DNA from: Macrostomum hystrix | Taxonomy: Eukaryota > Platyhelminthes > Macrostomidae | Assembly: GCA_950097015.1 (NCBI GenBank) | Contig: CATNEN010000039.1 | Coordinates: 1,860,001-1,924,000, forward strand | Direction of reading: 5' to 3' | DNA length: 64,000 bases | In this document: one piece after another, positions 55,456 through 64,000 of the stretch | Position numbering within the stretch: position 1 is the stretch's first letter | Layout of the letters: each line of letters starts with the position of its first letter | Translations under genes and position numbers: made by a program | The notes under the pieces: model-generated | Seen by the model: the letters and a program-made list of their open reading frames with translations, nothing else | Database searches by the model: none | Told to the model about the DNA's origin: nothing

Positions 55456-58400
55456 CTACCACCTGGCGCCTCGCTTCCAGTCGGCCGCAACCTCCATGGC
55501 GCAGAGCCGGCCGGGCGCGCCCATGACTCCGCCGCCGGGGTGGGCGCCGCTGCCGCACAGGTAGAGCCCGGCTATCGGGCTGCGATAGTCGCAGAACTGA
55601 GGCGTCGGCCTCATAAAGTACAGCTGGTCCAGAGAAATTCCGCCATGAAAAATATTGCCACCGGTCAGGCCGAAGATGTTCTCGAGATCCTGCGGCGTGA
55701 GGATCTCGTAGCCCAGGACAGACTGGGAGAAACCGGGCGCGTAGCGGTCAACGCAGTCAAAGACGACCTTCTTGTAGGCCTCTTTGTCGGCTTCCGTCCA
55801 CGGCTTTCCGTTGAGCAGTCGCGGGGTGTACTGGGTGAATAGCTGGACCACGTGAGCACCTGGATTGTTTGTTCAGGTGGGTCTGTGCGCTTCAGTTCGT
55901 CTGTTTAACATGTGTGTCTAACAGGTGCCATTTGTGTCTAACAGGTGACATGTGTGTCTAACAGGTGACATGTGTGTCTAACAAGTGCCATATGTGTCTA
56001 ACCAGTGATATATGTGTCTAACCAGTGATATATGTGTCTAACAGGTGACATGTATTTCTAACAGATACCATGTGTGTCTAACAGGTGACATGTGTGTCTA
56101 ACAGGTGCCATGTGTCTAACAAGTGCCATATGTGTCTAACCAGTGATATATGTGTCTAACAGGTACCATATGTGTCTAGCAGGTGCCATATGTGTCTAAC
56201 AGGTGACATGTATGTCTAACAGATGCCATGTGTGTCTAACAGGTGCCATGTGTCTAACAAGTGCCATATGTGTCTAACCAGTGATATATGTGTCTAACAG
56301 GTACCATATGTGTCTAGCAGGTGCCATATGTGTCTAACAGGTGACATGTATGTCTAACAGATGCCATGTGTGTCTAACAGGTGCCATGTGTCTAACAAGT
56401 GCCATATGTGTCTAACCAGTGATATATGTGTCTAACAGGTACCATATGTGTCTAGCAGGTGCCATATGTGTCTAACAGGTGACATGTATGTCTAACAGAT
56501 GCCATGTGTGTCTAACAGGTGCCATGTGTCTAACAAGTGCCATATGTGTCTAACCAGTGATATATGTGTCTAACAGGTACCATATGTGTCTAGCAGGTGC
56601 CATATGTGTCTAACAGGTGCCATATATGTCAAACAGGTGCCATGTGTGTCTAACAGGTGACATGTATGGCAAACAGGTGCCATGTGTGTCTAACAGGTGA
56701 TGCATGTGTCAAACATATAACATTCGTGTCTAACAGATTTTGCGTGTGTCTAACAGGTGACTTATGTTTCTAACTGTTTTTGCCTGTGTCGAAATGGTGA
56801 CGTCAGTGTCTAACAGGCAATGTTAGAACAGTTTTCGTGAAGCCAGACTGCCTTTGGTAAATGTGAAGGCCAGCAACTACGAGTACAAGAGGAGTCTAAG
56901 CAGTCTTTAGTTAATCATTCGTACCTTTTGGCGCCAGGCTGTCATCTACCGCGCTCGGCACCGACATCTCAATCACCGGTGTGTCAACATAGCCGCCGAG
57001 CTGGCAAACACGAAACGCGTTCTCGATATCCGCTCGGCTCTCGCTGTTCAACTGAATCGGGCACATGAAATGCTCTGGCGGCTGCCCGCTCTCCGGGTTC
57101 GGGTCGGCCACAAAGTCAGGCAGTCGCGATACGGCCACGTTGATCTTTGTCACTGGGGAGGCGTAGTCGATTCGGCGAATGGCTGCGCGGAACTCATCGG
57201 GCAGCGCGTTGGCTGGCAGGAGGTCCTCGAATGTGATCTTCGGCGTGGCGTTCGACAGAACAATCGGCGCGTCGAGTTCGCTGCCGTCGGAGAGTACAAC
57301 ACCTTCAGCGCGGCCGTTGGACACCTTAATCTGCGACACGACTGCCTCTGAGAAAATTGATACGCCTGGCAGGGTGGGAGGGGGGAGCATAGAAGCACGG
57401 AAGACCTACCAAAAACTGCTTCTCGACTGAGAATCTGCATTTCAGGATAGGAAAAAATGGCACTGGCTTAATCTGATCAATAAACAGAGTTAAATAACAT
57501 AAGACCACAGCCAGAGAGACAGAGGGGCAGAGAGTGCACTTGTAAACATCTGTGATGGGCTAGCTGGGTAGAGCAAATGTACATTGAGAGAGAGGAGAGA
57601 AAGGACTGGACTTGAGGGACTGAGGGGCAGAGAGTATGTACACTAGTGAAGACATGCGCTGGGGTATAGATAAAATGTACAATGAGAGAGAGGAGAGAAG
57701 GGACTGGACTTGAGGGACTGAGGGGCAGAGAGTATGGACACTAGTGAAGACATGCACTGGTCTAGCTGGGGTAGAGAATATTTAAATCGACAGAAAGCAC
57801 TCGGCTAAAAAGTCTGTTATGTACAAGAAATGAGTGAGTTTGACTTACCATCGTTCGTCAAGGACTAGGGGGTACGTAAATGAGCAAGTATGGAGATTCG
57901 ACTGACCTCTATCGACAGCGCTAGCAGCGATGGCGTTGCTGACAGCGCCCATGCCGCCGCGAACGAAGCCCCAGGCGCCCCTGGTGCCGTTGAACTCGCC
58001 CATGAAGTGGTGAAGCAAGACGTAGCCGCTGCCAGGCGAACTGGGACTCACCATGGCGCCGATGATGCTGTCGAATGCGATGTTGGCCTTCAAAGACTCG
58101 CACTCGAGCCAGCGGTCCAGTACGCGAGAGGCAGAAACAACGAGTAGCTCGTACAACTGAGTAATCCGCGGGCCGAGGTCGCGGCACAGCCTGTACAGGG
58201 GCTCGATGCGCTTCAACTCGCGCAGTTTCTCAGCTGCGCCACCAGACGACATCAGTCGGTGCAGATTGAAGGGCGGATTGTCGAGCAGCGGCTCCAGACT
58301 CCCCGCCAGCCGGCTGATGTAGTCTGAGAACCGGAAGTACTGCTCCGCATCCGACCGAGAGAAGGCGGCTATAGCCTGGTGGGATCTGGCTTCATCCTTG

Positions 58401-59016
58401 CCTAGTAGAAGCGACCTGGATCGGCGTTCGTTTTTGCGCTATTAAGAAAAAATCCCAAACAGGGCATGTGTTCCCTGGGGCATTAGTGGCCTGTCTCAGC
58501 ACTGCAGATGGCCAGATAGATTTTCGGGACCACCCTAGCAACAAAATTCCGACCCCACAGCAGCACCCAAAATCAGAACCTGGCACCGCTGCGTGTTGGC
58601 TGCAGCAGTGGCATGTAGGAGGTCGGGTGGTGGCTGTACACTGTCAGGCCGTAGTGGTGAAGGCGCAGATCGGCTATCACCTTCGGCCTGAGCAGGCTGA
58701 GCACGTAGGAGCAGCGGCTGAAGCGAAAGCCGGGCACAATCTCCTCGGTGACGGCGGCGCCACCGATGACGCGGCGACGCTCGAGAACGCAGACGCGCAG
58801 GCCGGCGCCGGCAAGGTAGGCGGCCGCCACCAGGCCATTGTGCCCGCCGCCAACCACAATGCAGTCGAAGCTGCGGCTCAGCCTGCCACTGGCGGCTGCA
58901 GAGGCCAGTGGCGTTGATGTCGACCTGATTCCATGCGGACCAGTCGACTGCATTCTTGATGACGAAGCGACCGCCAGTCGCCCGGCTAGCAGCGGGGTCA
59001 GGTTTCTCAGCAGCAT
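55456..59016 (-). CDS. PYROXD2: PYROXD2, mitochondrial FAD-dependent oxidoreductase
   Basis: Four exons on the minus strand: 59016-58580, 58415-57907, 57365-56925 and 55859-55456. Phases 2, 1 and 1 agree; 596 residues (human about 581). The N-terminus is basic and Ser/Ala-rich, like a mitochondrial presequence. The FAD dinucleotide motif is [12 protein letters not shown] (about 55-66), followed by [56 protein letters not shown] and the FAD-binding C-terminal motif [20 protein letters not shown] follow in the family order. PYROXD2 is a phytoene-desaturase-like amine oxidoreductase family member of the mitochondrial matrix/inner membrane; its substrate is not established. Intron 1 has a weak donor (gttctg), supported by phase and similarity. 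Intron 3 is a higher-order repeat. Confidence 0.95.
55905..56830. repeat. 20-bp minisatellite with 138-bp higher-order repeat in PYROXD2 intron 3
   Basis: Units of about 20 bp (CATATGTGTCTAACAGGTGC). From 56201 a block of seven different units, 138 bp long, is repeated three times (starts 56201, 56339, 56477) almost unchanged; a diverged version precedes it. Confidence 0.93.
57500..57770. repeat. about 99-bp tandem duplication in PYROXD2 intron 2
   Basis: GGGACTGAGGGGCAGAGAGT and ACACTAGTGAAGACATGC recur at about 57616 and 57715, with a third partial copy near 57520. Confidence 0.85.
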
Positions 59017-60464
59017 ATTTTCTATTCAACTAATGCTCTGGGTCTGGCGTGGCCTAGCTGTGCTCAACAGACAGCAGTACTGAGCAGAAAGTAGTGGGAG
59101 TTTTATACACGAATGCCCAAGAGTTACAATGCCCGGTCCCCGAGTCCCTGAAGTACATTGCGCAACTTAGAGACTCGACACAATGGGTTTGAGACCCGCT
59201 GTCCCTCTCAGTCTCATTGCATTTATTTATACCCAGACTGGCCACAGATGCTGCCCACCTCATCACTACTGCTATTCTTCCAGATCATACAGTTGTCAGA
59301 TCGGAACACGTGGACAACATTTTCTCACTCGGAACTTTCTAAGATAGCAGAAAGACCATGAAGGAAGCATTTCAAATACCCATAATTTTTATTTTTCTAC
59401 ATCTCCAAAAATAAGGAAAATGTAAATGTAAATGCAGATCACTGTTTCGAATTCTCGCTCTATCCGACGGAACAACTTCCAAAATCACATAACATCGGCA
59501 TCGCATCGTCAAGATATTCAACGATTCTCGTCGGGACGTCTGGCGGCAGAAATCGTACGAGTATTTCTGCTCAGAAAATGTCATTATTTAACCATATCGG
59601 CTACTAGATTTGATTATCACTGTTAATTCATGTATTAGTGATGCATCTGGTGGAGATTGGTTTCAAGAAAATCTGTGATTCGGTTTGGGAGCTATCGTGA
59701 AGTATAGCGTCCGTATTTCTAATGATACAAAACGGCTACCTTGGGAATTCAATTAATAAAAATGCAAAGTCACCAAATGAACAAAATAGGTTTTGTCAGC
59801 ATGCCTAAATCAGATAGCAAATATATTGTGCATGAATTTTCGAGCGTTTGTGGAACATAATCAATAAAAATAAATACATATTTTCGATGTAGGTGGAGAG
59901 AGACAACAAGTACAGCAAGAGTACATCGGTGACACGTCAGTCAATGTCAATGTAATTTAACAGCCAAAATAATTAAACTTGTCTCAAACAAAAAAACAAC
60001 AAATTGATTAATCAGACAAGGCAGAAGCAGTCGCCATGTCAAATAGACTAGATGGCAAATATTGCTTGTAGATCTGTGGGACTCAGGCATTGTGGTTACT
60101 GCAGTAGCTCGGAGAAACCAATGAGAAATTCTTGTCGCATAATTTATGAATGAACCGTATCAGTTAGGCTGTGACATATCTGCACTGATAATGGATCATT
60201 TTGGCTAGAATAAATTATCGCATAATCAGTTAGAAATCTGGCAAAATCAATAGGGAAATCAATTATTGAATGAGATCAGTTCCAAAAACAAAATCATTGA
60301 TACAAGTAAACACAATAAACACCAATTAATTAGCAGCTTACTAATTTATCCATTCTCCAATCGTAAAAATTTCACAGACTGGCTACCGCTTGCTCGTAAA
60401 TAGCGGTCGTATTCGATCTTCCATTTTATTTTTTTCTGTCCATCTTTCACTGAAAAGAATGGCC
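59017..60464. other. PYROXD2 upstream region / ANKFY1 downstream, nothing recognised
   Basis: AT-rich. PYROXD2's ATG is preceded by gaatag, 4 bp upstream. No other gene recognised. Confidence 0.5.
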
Positions 60465-61105
60465 ACTTTTTATTGATTAAAATGTCCATCTTCAATTGAT
60501 TAAAATGTCCATCTTCAATTGATTAAAATGTCCACCTTCAATTGATTAAAATGTCCATCTTCAATTGATAAAAATGTCCACCTCAATTCATTAAAATGTC
60601 CATCTCTAATTGATTAAAATGTCCACCTTCAATTGATTAAAATGTCCACCTTCAATTGATTAACATGTCCACCTTCAATTGATTAAAATGTCCACCTTCA
60701 ATTGATTAAAATGTCCACCTTCAATTGATTAAAATGTCCACCTTCAATTCATTAAAATGTCCACCTTCAATTGATTAAAATGTCCACCTTCAGTTGATTA
60801 AAATGTCCATCTTCAATTGATTAAAATGTCCACCTTCAATTGATTAAAATGTCCATCTTCAATTGATTAAAATGTCCATCTTCAATTGATTAAAATGTCC
60901 ACCTTCAATTGATTAAAATGTCCACCTTCAATTGATTAAAATGTCCATCTTCCATCGATTAAAATGTCCATCTTCAATTGACTAAAATGTCCACCTTCAA
61001 TTGATTAAAATGTCCACCTTCAATTGATTAATTTGTCCACCTTCAATTGAATAAAATGTCCACTTCCCATTGATTAAAATGTCCACTTCCCATTGATAAG
61101 GATGT
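60465..61105. repeat. 23-bp minisatellite 3' of ANKFY1
   Basis: About 27 copies of ATTGATTAAAATGTCCACCT plus TCA, with CATCT variants. It starts about 185 bp beyond the ANKFY1 stop. Confidence 0.96.
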
Positions 61106-61289
61106 CCAAATTTCCTGATACGATAAAGATGATTCACTAGCTATGTCTCATGATTTCTACAAACTCTCAGGTAAATAACGATGGGCACCCTTAATTCTAG
61201 TTGACCTATTACACAAAATTAAGCAATAGTCAAAAGCCTGTATTGATTTCCAGGGAAGTGAACATTGGGCTATCGCCGGGGCGGCAGTG

Positions 61290-63301
61290 TCAGTCGGACA
61301 GGCCATAGCGGCAGGTGATGTAATCAAAGCAGAACTGGCAGACCCGCTCAGGCTTGCGCATGCCGTACTTCACAATGGCGCACTGCTGCTTGGAGCAGCC
61401 CGCGCACAGCAGGCGGCCGCAGTGCCTGCAGTGGTGCTTGCGGGTCTTCAGGCTGAACCGGGCGCTGCACTCCAGGCAGAAGTCGCCGTCGACCCAGCCG
61501 GGCTCCTTGTCAAGGATGTCCAGCAGGGTGTGCAGCAGTTGCTTGCTGGTGGTTGGCACCTGAGCAACGGCAGGGCGGCTATTAGCAAACACCAGGCCAA
61601 ACCTACTTACTTACTTAGTTGCAGGGGGGCCTGGGGCACTTGACGCACAAACACAGGAACGGCATGCCCCCAGGCCGGCGAACTAGGCGGGAGTCGCCCA
61701 TCGCGCCATCTGGACCCCTGGACACACGCACCTGACACACAGCAGCAAGCCAAGCGGGGAAGGGGGCGGCAGCCGGAGTGCCTCTCACCCCAGGCCCGCA
61801 CACGCACAGAGCAGACCAAACAAGGGGAGGACTTAGATGCCTGAAGGGTAGAGACGAGAGTACACATCGGTGTACATCCGCCCCACCCCCCATACAACGC
61901 CTCACACCCGGCCCAGCGCACAAACACAAACAAGCAGGCATGCAGAAGGCAGGGGTTAAGCTATTTTAAATTAGCTTTGGTTGCACAGAATAAGGTGCAT
62001 CTCCGCAAGTCAGTACTTCGCAAACCTCCAACTAAGCCCCGAAATAATCGTGACTTGGAGGGAGGAACGAACCAGCGACCATTGGAAACATTAGCCGCTG
62101 ACCCACTCACTCCCATAGGCCAAACCTTATAACTTCTCAAACTATTAGTTACACCAATCTACTCAATTACCCTACCCCTCAGCTCAATTACCCTACCCCT
62201 CAGCTCAATCATTCTACCCCTCTGCTCAATCATTCTACCCCTCTGCTCAATCATTCTACCCCTCAGCTCAATCATTCTACCCCTCAGCTCAATCATTCTA
62301 CCCCTCAGCTCAATCATTCTACCCCTCAGCTCAATCATTCTACCTCTCAGCTCAATCATTCTACCCATCTGCTCAATCATTCTACCCCTCTGCTCAATCA
62401 TTCTATCCCTCTGCTCAATCATTCTACCCCTCTGCTCAATCATTCTACCCCTCTGCTCAATCATTCTACCCCTCTGCTCAATCATTCTACCCCTCTGCTC
62501 AATCACTCTACCCCTCTGCTCAATCATTCTACCCCTCTGCTCAATCATTCTACACCTCTGCTCAATCATTCTACCCATCTGCTCAATCATTCTACCCCTC
62601 TGCTCAATCATTCTACCCCTCTGCTCAATCATTCTACCCCTCTGCTCAATCATTCTATCCCTCTGCTCAGCAATTCTACCCATCTGCTCAATCATTCTAC
62701 CCCTCTGCTTAATTTTCTACCCATCTGCTCAATCACTCTACCCCTGTGTTCAATCATTCTACCCCTCTGCTCAATCATTCTACCCCTCTGCTCAATCATT
62801 CTACCCATCTGCTCAATCACTATCGAACAGTCTCACATAACCAATCCGCCTTTGCAGTCATGTGGTGTACAAGCAGGCTCACCTGGTGATTGAACACAGT
62901 CTTGCCGTACTTGTTGATGGCACCCAGGCTGGCTCCAGCTCGCACCAGGGCGGTGCAGAGCCGCACATTGCCCTGCATGTAGGCCAGCAGGAGGGCCGTG
63001 TTACCCTCGGCGTCGGGCAGGTCGATGTTGGTCTGCGGCTCCGCAGCCAGCACGCAGTCAAAGATGCTGGCCGCATTTTCTCGGCCGTACTGAGCCAGCA
63101 GGTGAAGCGGAGTCTGGCCACGAATGTTAGCAACGGACAGGAGTTGCGGGCGCGGCTTATGGTGCTGTTGAAGCAGCAGACGGCAGACTGGCAGGTGGCC
63201 CTCGCGCATTGCAAGGTGCAGCGGCGTCTCGCCGCCATCGTCAGAGCAGTTCACCTCTACGGCTTCGTGGTCGAGCAGAATGCCCGCCAGGTCGCAGTTG
63301 C
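61290..63301 (-). CDS. ANKFY1: ANKFY1 / rabankyrin-5, C-terminal two exons
   Basis: The visible exons on the minus strand are 63301-62883 (enters with 2 nt of a split codon) and 61559-61290, joined in phase 0. The first encodes ankyrin repeats (NCSDDGGETPLHLAMREGHL, IRGQTPLHLLAQYGREN, DAEGNTALLLAYMQGN). The second has the linker KQLLHTLLDILDKEPGW and a complete FYVE zinc finger with RKHHCRHCGRLLC and a VCQFCFD end. Ankyrin array plus C-terminal FYVE, with this exact linker, identifies ANKFY1. The protein binds PI3P on early endosomes and Rab5-GTP and works in macropinocytosis and endosomal trafficking. The N-terminal BTB and most ankyrin repeats lie beyond the right edge. Both adjoining introns carry tandem arrays. 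Confidence 0.95.
61607..61960. other. GC-rich segment in the ANKFY1 intron
   Basis: About 350 bp, GC-rich and C-rich, open in two minus frames but with no splice-site or family support. Probably a decayed element. Confidence 0.3.
61985..62130 (-). mobile_element. tRNA-derived SINE head
   Basis: The minus strand has an A-box-like GTGGGTCAGCGGCTAATG and a B-box-like CTGGTTCGTTCC at tRNA spacing, then ACTTGCGGAGATGCACCTTA. It is not a complete tRNA. Confidence 0.5.
62158..62820. repeat. 21-bp minisatellite in the ANKFY1 intron
   Basis: About 31 copies of CTGCTCAATCATTCTACCCC plus T. The left part has CAGCTC instead of CTGCTC, so variants are blocked. Confidence 0.96.
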
Positions 63302-63439
63302 CTGTTGTTAAGGGTAAACGGCCAGAGTAACTATATGTTTCAGTTAAACAGTCAGATTCCTCGTCATCTACGAGTATTTAGATACAATTTTTATAAAATT
63401 TTTCGTTTCTAACGCTGTAGATTAGCTAAGCTGTTAAGC

Positions 63440-64000
63440 AAGATAAGCTGTTTCTATCCTGTAGACTGCTTCTAACCCGAATCCCGGTCTGTAGGCTGTT
63501 TCTGACCCGAATCCCGGTCTGTAGGCTGTTTCTAACCCGAATCCCGGTCTGTAGGCTGTTTCTAACCCAAATCCCGGTCTGTAGGCTGTTTCTAACCCAA
63601 ATCCCGGTCTGTAGGCTGTTTCTGACCCGAATCCCGGTCTGTAGACTGTTTCTAACCCGAATCCCGGTCTGTAGGCTGTTTCTAACCCAAATCCCGGTCT
63701 GTAGGCTGTTTCTGACCCGAATCCCGGTCTGTAGGCTGTTTCTAACCTGAATCCTGGTCTGTAGGCTGTTTCTAACCCGAATCCCGGTCTGTAGACTGCT
63801 TCTAACCCGAATCCCGGTCTGTAGGCTGTTTCTGACCCGAATCCCGGTCTGTAGGCTGTTTCTAACCCGAATCCCGGTCTGTAGGCTGTTTCTGACCCGA
63901 ATCCCGGTCTGTATGCTGTTTCTGACCCGAATCCCGGTCTGTAGACTGTTTCTAACCCAAATCCCGGTCTGTAGGCTGTTTCTAACCCAAATCCCGGTCT
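63440..64000. repeat. 30-bp minisatellite, runs off the window
   Basis: About 18 copies built on GGCTGTTTCTAACCCGAATC then CCGGTCTGTA, with AACCC/GACCC and GAATC/AAATC variants. It lies in the intron upstream of the visible ANKFY1 exons. Confidence 0.96.

Noticed and set aside
54563-55842. Plus-strand open frames of up to 394 codons
   Set aside because: Made of the 29-bp array and of the antisense strand of PYROXD2 exon 4.
61607-61941. Cys/Gly-rich minus frames of 108 codons between the ANKFY1 exons
   Set aside because: They interrupt an intron whose flanking exons join perfectly in phase and match ANKFY1 without them.

Overview
The window is animal nuclear DNA. It has interrupted genes with GT-AG introns, GC-rich exons in AT-richer surroundings, tRNA-derived SINEs, a hAT-type MITE and no prokaryotic features. 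Gene content (NPY/NPF-type receptor, Pitchfork-like ciliary protein, KLHL18, rabankyrin-5, PYROXD2, fatty-acid transporter, Elongin B, SKI8, ENY2, Ly6 domain) fits a small-gened invertebrate. A lophotrochozoan or free-living flatworm is my best guess, but the sequence does not prove it. The dominant non-coding feature is tandem repetition: about 35 separate minisatellite arrays (units of roughly 10-34 bp, most 16-34 bp) cover by my rough sum about 18 kb. Nearly every intron longer than a few hundred bases carries its own array.

Layout. 0-0.5 kb: 3' end of a Ly6/three-finger gene (+) flanked by an 18-bp array encoding an Ala-Ser-Thr hexapeptide. 1-7.6 kb: arrays, a possible EEP-nuclease exon, a SINE, a broken thioredoxin/nucleoredoxin-like copy (-) and orphan exons. 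7.7-14.2 kb: a four-exon NPY/NPF-like GPCR (+) whose 4.4-kb last intron holds a hAT MITE with an internal minisatellite. 14.2-19.6 kb: a long 16-bp array and AT-rich DNA with an LTR-like segment. 19.7-24.6 kb: KLHL18 (+, six exons). 27.4-31.3 kb: SLC27A-type fatty-acid transport protein (+, six exons). 34.0-36.0 kb: Pitchfork/CIMAP3-like ciliary protein (-, five exons). 38.9-39.2 kb: Elongin B (+, no intron in the CDS). 40.9-42.5 kb: SKI8/WDR61 (+, two exons), followed by a 2.25-kb array. 45.6-45.9 kb: ENY2 (+, intronless). 47.7-48.2 kb: start of an ankyrin gene (-). 49.1-51.0 kb: secretory protein of probable thioredoxin fold (+, three exons). 55.5-59.0 kb: PYROXD2 (-, four exons). 61.3-63.3 kb onward: last two exons of ANKFY1/rabankyrin-5 (-), which runs off the right edge.

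Exon boundaries were set by hand from reading frame, splice sites, phase agreement and family similarity. For each multi-exon gene the phases of all joined exons agree and the full reading frame closes. The genes are a mixed housekeeping/neuronal/ciliary set with no operon or shared pathway. ELOB, SKI8 and ENY2 are three compact nuclear genes in a row on the + strand but are separated by 1.6-3 kb.
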